A stretch of DNA of 64,000 nt from Burkholderiales bacterium (GTDB taxonomy: Bacteria > Pseudomonadota > Gammaproteobacteria > Burkholderiales > SG8-39): the NCBI GenBank assembly GCA_027493935.1, contig JAOSJV010000001.1, positions 62,001 through 126,000 of the forward strand, given 5' to 3'. This document shows positions 16,459 to 24,997 of this stretch, piece after piece (the first letter of the stretch is position 1; each line of letters opens with the position of its first letter). A program made the position numbers and the translations under genes. The notes beneath the pieces are model-generated. The model was given only the letters and a program-made list of their open reading frames with translations, did not search any database and was not told where the DNA came from.

Positions 16459-16743
16459 GTAACATTTTAGTCTTTTGAAAAACGTATTTACCGATAAGAT
16501 CCGCAGGAGCAGCCTGTTTGTAGCAAAATAGGATATTATAAAAGATTGTAGAGACAGGTTTGAAACCTGTCTCTGCAATTAGGAGCGACCTGTCTCTTGT
16601 AAATCCATATTAAACAGGTCTGCCTGAATACGGACAGGCCATTTACCTTATTGAATTTTATTATGCTACAAACAGACCGACCCTGACAGGGCTACATGGT
16701 ATTTTTTCTATCCCGGGAATTTTTCAAAAAACTAAAGTGTTAC
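16459..16743. repeat. MITE-like element with an unusual 285-bp body
   Basis: Left end 16459-16482 and right end 16720-16743 belong to the dispersed family. The body lacks the GGGGCGAAGC palindrome. It carries instead a hairpin around GAGACAGGTTTGAAACCTGTCTC (about 16551-16573) and copy b of the 91-bp direct repeat (16653-16743). Confidence 0.65.
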
Positions 16744-16772
16744 GACGTTTTAAGTTTTTTTAAATAATAACG

Positions 16773-17030
16773 GTAACTATTCAGCGTAAACGATACACGG
16801 CTCGTTCCCAAACTCCAGTTTGGGAATGCATTTGTTCGAGAAACTCCGGTTTCTCGCCTGTTTGCTGATAGATAGGGAATAAAATCACAGGGTTAAGACA
16901 GTTTGTAATTTGTCAAGTCTGACACGCACTGGAAACAAAGTTTCCAGTGCAATTGTGTTCCCAAACTGTGGTTTGGTAACGAGTTGCGCTCTGATCTCCG
17001 GTAGTTTAATAAATTACGCTGAATAGTTAC
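16773..17030. repeat. 258-bp element with 17-bp terminal inverted repeats and four nested hairpins
   Basis: GTAACTATTCAGCGTAA (16773-16789) matches its complement at 17014-17030 perfectly. Inside lie hairpins with stems at 16805-16814/16817-16826, 16837-16844/16849-16856, 16926-16936/16940-16950 and 16961-16966/16971-16976. There is no reading frame of useful length. It resembles a non-autonomous mobile element or a REP cluster. The sequence 17031-17254 shows nothing further. Confidence 0.7.
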
Positions 17031-17254
17031 GAACAAATACCTTTAAGCCGATTAGAGGTATTATCCCTTATTTATAATGGTTTCGTCGCCATGTTAGTCA
17101 CTGAACAGGTCAAAAATCCATCATAAACCAGGCAGATCAAGAGGTTCTTTTGATATTAGCAGCAGAATATCTCTACATAAGTTAAGGATTAATAAAAGTA
17201 TGTCAATTGTATAAACAGTCGGTTTTACTTTAATGACCATAACCGTTTGATTTT

Positions 17255-18127
17255 GTGACCATGTTATTTTTACACTTACCTAAATATAATCTTAAATGCC
17301 AATACAAGGAAATTAAAATAGAAGAACTTATCAAATATGCTGATAAAGTAAATATAAGATTCAGTACAAATACTCTATTTGAATATGTTAAATCAATTGA
17401 ACCGCAGATATTTGATTCGGAATTTAGAATTACCGTAAAAAAGTTTCTTAAGCTTGCCCAAAAATATCACAAAAGTCTGCGAAAATATACTATCATTTTT
17501 CAGGGGGAACATTTTAAGGGTCTTAGTTATGCTCACCTAGGAATAAAGGTAATCTTAAGAAGCTCCTATGGAGATAAAGATGATAATGAAAAATGTGTTG
17601 AAATAATTGGGTATGGCTGTCCTGAATATTCGTTTAGTGCATTTGTTGATTTTACCCTAGAAGAATTGCAACTGAAAAGATTTCATGAAACCACTGATTC
17701 TATAGGCAAAAGCATTATAAACAGGTACGATGCTTCTATTATAAATCCTGATATTCTTCATCTGATAAATCCCTCAATAAGGGCAGAACACTATGACTCT
17801 GCTTTAAAATTGCTTATTAGTTTAGTAGAAACGAAATTGAAAGAGAAATGTTTGGCTGCTGGAAGAAACGAAGCGCAACATAAAACGGGGGCTGAATTAG
17901 CTGTTTTAGCATTCAATAAGCAAAATGGTTGTTTGAATCCACCGTGGTATATTGCAACTGAAGCCCATCAAGGTGTTCAGTTGATGTTTCAGGGGTTTTT
18001 TATGTATTTAAGAAACGCTTTTGCGCATAACGTTGTAGTCATGGGAGAAGATAAAAGTAGTGTTTTCGAATGCATTTCAACATGTGAATTTTTGTTAAAC
18101 ATTATAGAAAAAAGCACAATTAGATAA
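17255..18127 (+). CDS. TIGR02391/Ymh-family protein of unknown function
   Basis: 290 residues. The C-terminal 120 residues have the Ymh-family pattern: I-N-P-S-I-R-A-E-H-Y-D-S-A-L-K, a conserved helix, G-A-E-L-A-V-L-A-F, and the closing Q-L-M-F-Q-G-F-F-M-Y-L-R-N-A-F-A-H-N. This R-N-x-x-A-H end resembles HEPN-like domains, which are often RNases in defence or toxin systems; activity here is not shown. The N-terminal 160 residues are unrecognised. The start could be GTG 17255 or ATG 17261, and no good ribosome site supports either. It stands alone between a repeat-rich gap and tmRNA. Confidence 0.65.
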   Translation: MTMLFLHLPKYNLKCQYKEIKIEELIKYADKVNIRFSTNTLFEYVKSIEPQIFDSEFRITVKKFLKLAQKYHKSLRKYTIIFQGEHFKGLSYAHLGIKVILRSSYGDKDDNEKCVEIIGYGCPEYSFSAFVDFTLEELQLKRFHETTDSIGKSIINRYDASIINPDILHLINPSIRAEHYDSALKLLISLVETKLKEKCLAAGRNEAQHKTGAELAVLAFNKQNGCLNPPWYIATEAHQGVQLMFQGFFMYLRNAFAHNVVVMGEDKSSVFECISTCEFLLNIIEKSTIR

Positions 18128-18233
18128 TTCTTTCAATTTCTACAAAGTAATCAACATGTAATTGCGCCTTGGGAAAAATTGTGTGGCAGAAGGAATTAGT
18201 GAAGGAATAGGGGTAGGGGAACTATTACCAAAA

Positions 18234-18264
18234 AAAGCCATTAACAAAAGAAGTTAATGGCTTT
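18234..18264 (-). terminator. Hairpin terminator, best oriented on the minus strand
   Basis: A perfect 12-bp stem (18234-18245 with 18253-18264) and a 7-nt loop. On the minus strand it is followed by a T-run, which suits transcripts leaving the tmRNA gene; it also lies 107 bases after the plus-strand gene ending at 18127. Confidence 0.6.
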
Positions 18265-18316
18265 CCATGGACACATTGGGGATGTTATTTTTGGCAGGTT
18301 AAAATCATTAAATATT

Positions 18317-18454
18317 GTAACACTTTAGTTTTTTGGAAAAATAAGGGCGAAGCATTTGCCCTGTTTGGGTTTGAACGCATTTATGACAATTTACGGCAAA
18401 TGCTTCGCCCCTACACTGCGATTATTGGAATTTTTCAAAAAACTAAAGTGTTAT
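18317..18454. repeat. MITE-like element, full copy
   Basis: Ends 18317-18341 and 18431-18454 with the central palindrome GGGCGAAGCATTTGCC and its complement GGCAAATGCTTCGCCC. It lies between the tmRNA 3' end and the hairpin at 18234. Confidence 0.85.
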
Positions 18455-18480
18455 TAAATATTTAATTACAATAACTTAAT

Positions 18481-18833
18481 TGGTGGAGGCGGCGGGAATT
18501 GAACCCGCGTCCCTAGATGTTTCAATATAGGCTTCTACGTATATAGTCTGTTTTTTAATTTCGCCGTTAAAACCCTAACAGACAAGGTTTTTAAAAGCTA
18601 GCACAACTACTAGTTCATTTAAGACCCCGCGGTGCAAAAGGTCTAAACTAACCTGCTATTCTTCGTTTCATCAATTTCGCAGGTAAAACGGATGAAACGT
18701 GACTGTCAATTAAGCAGCCATTGCCATTGGTTCTTCGGCATTTAATTGTTTTGCCAGGTTTTTAATGAGGCCGCCTGACAACCTCAATACGCAACCTATA
18801 TATCGTACAATCCGGTCGAATCCTTTCGCCCCC
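18481..18833 (-). ncRNA. ssrA: tmRNA (trans-translation RNA)
   Basis: The 3' end reads (minus strand) GGGTTCAATTCCCGCCGCCT CCACCA, a T-arm with an encoded CCA, and the 5' end GGGGGCGAAAGGATTCGACC, the conserved tmRNA start; the two ends pair as a seven-base-pair acceptor stem. The length is 353 nt. The tag reading frame occupies 18754-18710 and encodes AKQLNAEEPMAMAA followed by TAA. The tag is added to stalled nascent chains to release ribosomes and mark the product for ClpXP-type proteases. The hydrophobic ending A-M-A-A replaces the more usual A-L-A-A. With SmpB (not in this window) it rescues ribosomes. One-piece, not permuted. Confidence 0.95.
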
Positions 18834-18879
18834 TTATTTTATCTTTATTAAAAATTAATATGTAATACTTTATAAAATG

Positions 18880-18907
18880 ATTATAGCATAAATGAGGGGA
18901 AATGCAA
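18880..18907 (-). promoter_or_regulatory. Probable tmRNA promoter
   Basis: On the minus strand, TTGCAT (18907-18902), a 16-base spacer and a perfect TATAAT (18885-18880). Transcription would begin about 40 bases before the mature 5' end at 18833, leaving a leader for RNase P removal. No gene or other feature is seen from 18908 to 19322. Confidence 0.55.
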
Positions 18908-19322
18908 TTCTCCAAATTACGTTTACCAAATAATTCTTTGGTTTTTGTGACCAATTTCACAACGGTATCACCAATAATCGTTTTTTTTTAAACGGTGAAT
19001 AAATCCTATGCTTTATAAAAGCCCCTTCCAAAAAAATTTTATTAACAGCGTATCCACATTAAAAATAATCCGCATTCTTTTCAAAGAAACATGCCTTACC
19101 GAAAACATATCGCTAATTATAAGTATTTAAATCACATACAAATACATCATCTATTCGGAGAAAGATATCGAGTAAAAAAACAATATCGTTTCCTGCTTTA
19201 TTTTATTTCTCTCATGGCGAAAACGTGTAACTATCGTATTTGGGCATGAAAATAGCTCGTATGCTATGCAACTTTAGAAATTGTATATGGGATTATTAGG
19301 TGGTTTTGGGGAAAGTAAAAAT

Positions 19323-19673
19323 ATGATAAATAATGTGAACTCATCGACGTCAGAACTGTTAAAACAAATACAAAGATTGTCTTCTCAAACAAAAACAAAA
19401 CCAACGCCAAAACCAGAAACGCAGGCACTATACAAAGGCAATGAAGTAAATACCCGCGCAGAAAACATAAAAAAAATACTTAATAATATAAAAACAAATA
19501 ACTTAGAAAAAACACAAAAGGGAAATACGGTGGCGGGGCAAAAAATTGATGGAATGAAAAAGGTGAACAATGACGGGAAAAACCTTCAGATAGCAGAGAA
19601 TTACAAACCCATTCCCTTAGAAAAGATATCCTTTAGCAGGCAAGTTGGTTCGTTTCTTGATACATATGTTTAA
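19323..19673 (+). CDS. Small unknown, Asn/Lys/Thr-rich protein
   Basis: 116 residues from ATG 19323, preferred because GGGGAAAG lies 7 bases upstream; an ATG at 19287 adds 12 residues but has no ribosome site. The sequence is hydrophilic and low in complexity (T-K-T-K-P-T-P-K-P, I-K-K-I-L-N-N-I-K-T-N-N), with no signal peptide, membrane segment or cysteines, so it is probably largely disordered. Size and composition recall anti-sigma factors of the FlgM type, but no diagnostic motif is present and I do not assign it. It could also be a chance frame. Confidence 0.45.
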   Translation: MINNVNSSTSELLKQIQRLSSQTKTKPTPKPETQALYKGNEVNTRAENIKKILNNIKTNNLEKTQKGNTVAGQKIDGMKKVNNDGKNLQIAENYKPIPLEKISFSRQVGSFLDTYV

Positions 19674-19830
19674 ACTGTTTCGTCAATGAAAACAGACTGC
19701 CGTTTCGTATAACAATCCACTATTACTCAATACCACCATAGCAACAAATACTTCCCTTGATTTCCAGCTTGTTTTCCTTCTGCGTTTCGGTGTGCTTATC
19801 ATTGCAACATAAAATTCCCCCAAAAAGGCA

Positions 19831-19876
19831 GCAAGCTGGTTTTTGTAGAAAAGGAGGAAAACAAAAACCAGCTTGC
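19831..19876. repeat. Perfect 16-bp hairpin
   Basis: GCAAGCTGGTTTTTGT (19831-19846) pairs with 19861-19876 around a purine loop AGAAAAGGAGGAAA. In the minus direction a short T-run follows, so it may terminate leftward transcription. The remainder of 19674-20077 holds nothing recognisable. Confidence 0.5.
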
Positions 19877-20077
19877 CATTGAAAAAAGGAGAGTAATGTT
19901 GCTTTATAAAACAACTATATTTCATAAAAAGTTCCAATGTGACTAATGTAAAATTTGTTTTTATGTTTCTTTAAATTTAAGTATAATTATTGACAATACA
20001 TTATAGTGTTCCCGCATAGTTGTGTTTCTGTTTAGTTGTAAGGGAATGTTTCTTTTGCGACTCCTTAACGATTGTAT

Positions 20078-20311
20078 ATGATAACAATTTCAAAACATGC
20101 CCCTTTAATAAAAAAAGTCCTATTTATAACCGGGATATGCATTTCTTATAGCAGTATCATCTTCCTTACGTATTGTGCCATTATTAAAGTACATAATATT
20201 AACGACCCTGAACATGCAAAAAAAATTGTTATTAGTACTTTTTTTGCCAATATAATTCTCTTTGGGGGGAGTATTTATTTGATTTTAAAGCTGAAAGGTC
20301 TATCAAAATAA
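20078..20311 (+). CDS. Small protein with two membrane segments
   Basis: 77 residues from ATG 20078, with a TTG two codons earlier as an alternative. Two hydrophobic helices (about residues 14-36 and 50-70) are joined by a short polar stretch. No family is recognised. It ends two bases before the htrA-like start, so the two genes are probably co-transcribed and it may sit in the membrane near the protease. No clear ribosome site precedes it. Confidence 0.55.
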   Translation: MITISKHAPLIKKVLFITGICISYSSIIFLTYCAIIKVHNINDPEHAKKIVISTFFANIILFGGSIYLILKLKGLSK

Positions 20312-20313
20312 AA

Positions 20314-21804
20314 ATGAAAATTACCAAAAAACTCTTTCTTGTTTTGCTGCTAACATTCTTCCTTTTCTCAAGCAATAGGTTTGTCTTCTCAAATCAGGAT
20401 ATTAATGCAGAGACGTTGAGGCAGGAACTTGTCGAACTCGAAAAACACGCAAAACCAATCATAGAAATATTTCGAAAGGTTCCTGCGCTGGTGAATCCTT
20501 CCGTTGTAAGCCTTATTACGGAAAAAAAAGTATATGGGAGAGATAATCATCCCGCCCAACCGGCAAATCCTGACCAAGACCCGCATGCCGGTGCAATTCC
20601 CAAAAAAGGACTTGGTTCCGGCATTATAGTGGATGAACGCGGTTACATTTTGACTAACAATCACGTTATCAGCGATTATTCGCCGGAAGAAATTACGGTG
20701 GTCACGTATAACGAGGAGCAATATCATGATATTACCATCATTGGCATTGACCCAAATACCGATCTGGCGGTCATAAAAATCGATGGTGAAGGATTTATGC
20801 CGGCAAGGTTTGGCAACCCTGAAGAGGTACAGGTAGGGGATTGGGTTATTGCTATCGGCAATCCTTTCGGATTTCAGCAAACAGTTTCCATGGGTATTAT
20901 CAGCGCCAAAGGAAGAACACATGTAATCCCGCTTGCGCTTCCCTTTCTCTATGAAGATTTTTTCCAGACAGATGCGGCCATTAACCCTGGTAACAGTGGA
21001 GGACCATTGGTTAATCTAAGAGGGGAAGTTATTGGTGTGAATACCGCAATTGCCACCCGTTCCGGCGGATTTCAAGGCGTGGGTTTTGCGTTGTCTGCAA
21101 GCATCGCGCAAGAGACAGTCGAAACCATAATAAATACCGGTACAATCGTGAGGGGTTACCTGGGTATTGGAACACAGGATATTACCGATGAATTTGCGTT
21201 GAAGCTTGGTTTTGAAAATAAGTATGATATGGTAAAACACTTTGGCTTAGTCAAAGACAAGGGTGTATTTGTCATGGAAGTATGGAGCGAAACCCCTGCA
21301 TTTAAGGCGGGAATCCTTCCCGGAGACGTTATATGTGAAATGAATGATGATGTTATAAAAAATTCACTGGATTTGCAACGCGTTATAAGACATGCGAAGA
21401 TAGATGCCCGTATCATGATTAAAGTTTTAAGAAATGGGGAGGAAAACATCCTTACAGCCATAGTTGAACAGCAACCCGAAGACCTTTCCGGAAGAACATA
21501 TGCCGCTTTTAGAAAACAAGATGAACCCTCGAAGTTTTCAATAGGGCTGATTGTCAATGATGTAACGTATGAAATCGCGAGATCGCTTGGACTGGAAAAA
21601 GAAGAAGGTGTGTTGGTGCTTGAAGTGGACGATAATAGCCCTGCCGGGCATGCAGGCATAGAACCAGGCGATTTGATTACCAAAGTCGGAACGAAAAATG
21701 TCAATTCTGTCATTGAATTCATGGGAATTATTGAAGAGTACCTAAGCTCTAACAAAACAATCACGGTGTATATTAAAAACAAAGGATTTGTTACCCTGAA
21801 GTAG
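20314..21804 (+). CDS. HtrA/DegP-family periplasmic serine protease with two PDZ domains
   Basis: 496 residues. A signal peptide (about 1-26) is followed by a helical linker and a trypsin-like domain with the complete triad: His117 (T-N-N-H-V-I), Asp150 (N-T-D-L-A-V-I-K) and Ser228 (P-G-N-S-G-G-P). Two PDZ domains follow (about 290-385 and 410-495), each with a G-D-x-I/L core. It should degrade or refold damaged envelope proteins. The insert between signal and protease domain (A-Q-P-A-N-P-D-Q-D-P) corresponds to the flexible LA loop region. The start follows the small membrane gene by two bases, with GAAAGG about 17 bases upstream. Confidence 0.93.
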   Translation: MKITKKLFLVLLLTFFLFSSNRFVFSNQDINAETLRQELVELEKHAKPIIEIFRKVPALVNPSVVSLITEKKVYGRDNHPAQPANPDQDPHAGAIPKKGLGSGIIVDERGYILTNNHVISDYSPEEITVVTYNEEQYHDITIIGIDPNTDLAVIKIDGEGFMPARFGNPEEVQVGDWVIAIGNPFGFQQTVSMGIISAKGRTHVIPLALPFLYEDFFQTDAAINPGNSGGPLVNLRGEVIGVNTAIATRSGGFQGVGFALSASIAQETVETIINTGTIVRGYLGIGTQDITDEFALKLGFENKYDMVKHFGLVKDKGVFVMEVWSETPAFKAGILPGDVICEMNDDVIKNSLDLQRVIRHAKIDARIMIKVLRNGEENILTAIVEQQPEDLSGRTYAAFRKQDEPSKFSIGLIVNDVTYEIARSLGLEKEEGVLVLEVDDNSPAGHAGIEPGDLITKVGTKNVNSVIEFMGIIEEYLSSNKTITVYIKNKGFVTLK

Positions 21805-21878
21805 CTATTTTATTTTGCCACACCAAGGCTTGTATCCGTAGCTTTTGTTATACAATCCTCCACAACAATACACCTGAG

Positions 21879-22030
21879 CTGCCATAACCAGAACCAGAAC
21901 CAAACAAGCACGAAAACAGTCCTCAGTCCTCAATCTGCAATTTGCCGACTGCCGACAGTAGATTGCCGATTACAGAAGTGACAATTAAATATTTAGCCAA
22001 AAAATGCAAAGAAATTACTGATAAGTACTA
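21879..22030 (+). repeat. Composite repeat ending in the 44-nt motif, copy C
   Basis: It starts GCCATAACCAGAACC..., has a simple, degenerate middle (CTCAGTCCTCAATCTGCAAT) and ends in the 44-nt motif (21986-22030), 40 bases before plsC. Both ends match the element at 4913-5128. Confidence 0.55.
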
Positions 22031-22069
22031 AAATGCCCTGTGATACTGCAATCATCTTAAGGAAATCAA

Positions 22070-22819
22070 ATGCGAACCCAAACCCAAATGTATAAACTCT
22101 ATCAGATATTTTTCACACTGTTTTCATGGCTAACATTTGTTTTTACCTGGATGCTTGCCACATTTCTGTCAATACTTCTCAGTATGGACACAAAGAATAA
22201 AGAAAAGGTATTTAACACGATGGAAAGGGTTTTCAGCCGTATTTCTTTTAAGATCATTGGTATGAAGGTTGCTTTGGAAGGATTGGAAAATATTCCCAAA
22301 AACGAACCTGTCATCTTTATTGCAAACCATCAAAGCATGATGGATATTAAACTTTCTCTTGCGTACATTCCGGTAAATTTTAGTTTTATCTCGAAAGAGG
22401 CTATATTTCACGTGCCGGTATTGGGCGCATATATGACTGTTTCAGGACATATACCTATTAAAAGGGAAGAGGACAGAAAGGCATACACTAGTCTCATAAA
22501 AGCAATTAATGAGTTAACCGCAAAACAAAAATCACTGGTGATATTCCCGGAAGGCACAAGAAGCGAAGACGGCACACTGGGGACATTCAAAAGAGGGATA
22601 TCGCTTATTGTCTTAAAATCAAAAAGAAGGGTCGTCCCTATGGCAATAAGTGGAAGTAACCGATTTATGCCAAAGCACGGATTTTTATCGTATCCCGAAA
22701 ACAGGAACGTGAAAATATCATTTGGCAAACCGCTCTCCTTTGATAATTCAAGGACTGATCGGGAATACACCATTTATGTTACCAATACATTGAGAAATGC
22801 AGTGATGGAACTTTTGTGA
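22070..22819 (+). CDS. plsC: 1-acyl-sn-glycerol-3-phosphate acyltransferase (PlsC family)
   Basis: 249 residues. A hydrophobic N-terminal anchor (about 14-38) precedes the acyltransferase signature N-H-Q-S-M-M-D (His87, Asp92), the second block G-H-I-P-I-K-R, the third block F-P-E-G-T-R-S (159-165) and a final V-P-M-A-I-S-G. It should acylate lysophosphatidic acid to phosphatidic acid at the inner membrane. The start is at the ATG after AAGGAAATCAA. A copy of the 44-nt repeat motif ends 40 bases upstream and may include or displace the promoter. Confidence 0.9.
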   Translation: MRTQTQMYKLYQIFFTLFSWLTFVFTWMLATFLSILLSMDTKNKEKVFNTMERVFSRISFKIIGMKVALEGLENIPKNEPVIFIANHQSMMDIKLSLAYIPVNFSFISKEAIFHVPVLGAYMTVSGHIPIKREEDRKAYTSLIKAINELTAKQKSLVIFPEGTRSEDGTLGTFKRGISLIVLKSKRRVVPMAISGSNRFMPKHGFLSYPENRNVKISFGKPLSFDNSRTDREYTIYVTNTLRNAVMELL

Positions 22820-23026
22820 AATACTCAAGCAACTAAGAGACACGGAGAGGTGTAAATGCCATTAAAAAGATTCCGCTTTTCCTCCTTTGAAATCATGGAG
22901 ATGTCTTTCTATCACTGTTTTTTAATATTGACTTTGAAAGTATTTATCTATAGATTAAAATAACTAATACTGCAAAATGCCGAAAAGAATTTATCCTGTA
23001 ACTACTGTTTGTTAAGGAATTTGCAA

Positions 23027-24319
23027 TTGAAGAAAACATTGATTTTCATGTGCCTCGTAGTGTTCTGTGCTGGCTGTTCCTTTAGTCACACAGGGGAGAC
23101 GGTGAATCAAAGTAAAGCAAGAAAATACCAACTGGCAATGGATTATAACAATCTTGGGACGAAATATTTCGACAAGGACATGATTCATGAAGCCATCATC
23201 CAATTTAAAAGGGCTATTGCTTTGAATCCTGACCTTGCAGAGTCGCACAACAACCTTGGCGTGTCCTATTGCAATATACAAGAATACGATAGCGCAATAG
23301 AAGAATTCAAACTTGCCATTAAGCTGAATCCTGATTACTCAAAGGCGCACGATAATCTGGGCTTTGCGTACACAAAGAAGGGTTTGTTTGAAGAGGCAAT
23401 TGCCGAACATCAGAGGGCATTAAAAATAAATCCGCAGGATATGGAGGCAAAAAAGAATTTAGAGATTGCCAAAAGGGAGGCAAGCCTTGAAGTAACGAAA
23501 AAAAAATTCCAAATCGAAACTAAAGGCATTTCTCCCGGATACATTATCGGTTATAATCAGTATGCGAGTGGTTTATTTGACGACGCCCTCTCTTCGTTTA
23601 AAAATATCCTTGTAGGGTATCCTAATGATTTGATGTCCTGTTACTATCTCGGTTGTACCTATACCATGAAGGGAATGGTAAATGATGCCATAAATTTATA
23701 CAAAAACCTCCTGGCAAAAGACCCATCCAATATTATCGCCCGATTAAATCTCGCGGATATTTACATGGAAAACGGACTTTATGACGAGGCGATTTTAGAA
23801 TATGAGAATATCATACGAATCACTCCGAACAACATCCATGCACTGTGCAAACTTGGAGAGGCATACGCAGAAAAAGGACAGCCGGAAAAAGCAATCCTTA
23901 TATACAACAAGGCTATTGCCTCAAATCCTGCTTTCTCCAAGGCTTACAAAGAACTAGGCAGTGTTTATATGCAAACAGGCCTTTATGATGATGCAATATC
24001 GGCATGGAGCAAATTTATCGCACTGAGTCCTGGTTCATCTAAAATACATTTCAATCTTGGCTTGGCATATGCCAACAAAGATATGTTTTCAGAAGCGATA
24101 GCAGCGTTTAAAAAAGCGTTGAGTATTGATCCGGAAAATATACAAACCCTTTATCATTTAGCAGATGCCTATGATAAAAGCGGTTTGATTGATGACGCTT
24201 TCCATGAATACAATATTGCCGCCAAATTGATCTCGAAAGCGAAAAATAAGAAGAATAATGCATCTGCAGATAAACAAAATAATTCTGAAGAAATAGTTGT
24301 TACATTTGGAGAAAAATGA
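23027..24319 (+). CDS. TPR-repeat lipoprotein
   Basis: 430 residues from a TTG at 23027, chosen because AAGGAAT lies 8 bases upstream and the resulting N-terminus (K-K-T-L-I-F-M-C-L-V-V-F-C-A-G-C) is a lipoprotein signal. About nine tetratricopeptide units follow, in two blocks separated by a Lys-rich linker around residues 150-180; the repeats show the A-x-x-x-L-G and P-x-x-x-x-A pattern. TPR arrays bind other proteins, here probably in the periplasm at a membrane. The Lys/Asn/Ser-rich tail is disordered. Four small genes follow closely on the same strand. Confidence 0.82.
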   Translation: MKKTLIFMCLVVFCAGCSFSHTGETVNQSKARKYQLAMDYNNLGTKYFDKDMIHEAIIQFKRAIALNPDLAESHNNLGVSYCNIQEYDSAIEEFKLAIKLNPDYSKAHDNLGFAYTKKGLFEEAIAEHQRALKINPQDMEAKKNLEIAKREASLEVTKKKFQIETKGISPGYIIGYNQYASGLFDDALSSFKNILVGYPNDLMSCYYLGCTYTMKGMVNDAINLYKNLLAKDPSNIIARLNLADIYMENGLYDEAILEYENIIRITPNNIHALCKLGEAYAEKGQPEKAILIYNKAIASNPAFSKAYKELGSVYMQTGLYDDAISAWSKFIALSPGSSKIHFNLGLAYANKDMFSEAIAAFKKALSIDPENIQTLYHLADAYDKSGLIDDAFHEYNIAAKLISKAKNKKNNASADKQNNSEEIVVTFGEK

Positions 24320-24334
24320 ACTTTGAGAGGAAAA

Positions 24335-24571
24335 ATGACCATAAAGCCAAAATTAAAAATACTCATTATAACTGTTATGGCGCTGATTATTACACTAATT
24401 TCGCTTTATTCATTCGTAAGCGTTTCGCGCTCAATAGATCAAATTCGTGGCGCCGATTTATTCTGGAACTGTTTTGCAATATGGATAAAGGGTATCATAC
24501 TAACACAAGGGGTGCTTGTTGTTGGAGGACTTTTTTTATTCATGCTGAGAAAACCAAAAGGTACCGGATAA
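24335..24571 (+). CDS. Small protein with two membrane segments
   Basis: 78 residues from ATG 24335, with GAGAGG 6 bases upstream. Hydrophobic helices span about residues 8-28 and 46-66, with a polar loop between (S-R-S-I-D-Q-I-R-G-A-D) and a basic end (R-K-P-K-G). No family is recognised. It lies 15 bases after the TPR lipoprotein stop and 7 bases before a still smaller membrane gene, so the group looks like one transcript. Confidence 0.6.
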   Translation: MTIKPKLKILIITVMALIITLISLYSFVSVSRSIDQIRGADLFWNCFAIWIKGIILTQGVLVVGGLFLFMLRKPKGTG

Positions 24572-24578
24572 ACCAGAA

Positions 24579-24686
24579 ATGTTGCGATTTATTATTATCT
24601 TTGCCATAATCTATCTGGTGTACCTTTCGCTAAAAAAGAGTCTACAGGGGGAAACAAAGGGAGGGGAGTACAAGAAGCCGTACTGA
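24579..24686 (+). CDS. 35-residue single-pass membrane protein
   Basis: The ATG at 24579 opens M-L-R-F-I-I-I-F-A-I-I-Y-L-V-Y-L-S-L-K-K, a single membrane helix followed by a basic, then mixed, tail ending K-K-P-Y and TGA at 24684-24686. Such minimal helix-plus-basic-tail proteins often sit next to small zinc-ribbon genes; here a Cys-rich gene follows at 24736. Position in a tight same-strand series and a start 7 bases after the preceding stop support it, but there is no homology evidence. Confidence 0.5.
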   Translation: MLRFIIIFAIIYLVYLSLKKSLQGETKGGEYKKPY

Positions 24687-24735
24687 ACAAAAAAAAGATG
24701 TTTTCAATACAAATCGTGTTAAAGAAATTTCTTAT

Positions 24736-24993
24736 TTGTTTTATTCTGCAACAAAGGACGATTCAACATGTGATATTTGCAAAGAACTTGATGGGAAACA
24801 TTTTTTACCCAACCACGAAATACATCATTCAATAAAACCCCCGCATCACCGTTGCAAAAACCCGAACGGCTGCCGTTGCTCGCTTGTCTACGTTACGGAA
24901 GATGAAGCACAGAGTGAAAAAATAGAATTGATCCTTAAGAAATATGGCGGTACATGCAATAAAAGCACCATAGAAAAAGAACTGAGAGGGTAA
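24736..24993 (+). CDS. Small Cys/His-rich, probably zinc-binding protein (MuF-like C-terminal motif)
   Basis: 85 residues if the TTG at 24736 is used. The frame is open upstream to 24634 without any ATG or GTG, so the true start is uncertain. Metal-type ligands are D-S-T-C-D-I-C-K-E-L-D-G-K, then P-P-H-H-R-C-K-N-P-N-G-C-R-C-S. This C-x2-C ... P-P-x-H-x-x-C ... C-R-C order recalls the C-terminal motif of phage MuF-like minor head proteins, but there is no phage context, so it is more likely a stand-alone metal-binding domain. It ends 4 bases before cutA. Confidence 0.5.
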   Translation: MFYSATKDDSTCDICKELDGKHFLPNHEIHHSIKPPHHRCKNPNGCRCSLVYVTEDEAQSEKIELILKKYGGTCNKSTIEKELRG

Positions 24994-24997
24994 AAAA

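Noticed and set aside
16800..16980. Regularly spaced palindromes that might be a CRISPR array
   Set aside because: Each palindrome has a different sequence and spacing is irregular; no repeat-spacer pattern and no cas genes.
19990..20020. TTGACA near 19990 as a promoter for the small membrane gene
   Set aside because: No acceptable -10 box at 16-18 bases.
24316..24609. Longer frame overlapping the two small membrane genes
   Set aside because: Different frame from the hydrophobic, well-started genes at 24335 and 24579; composition not protein-like.
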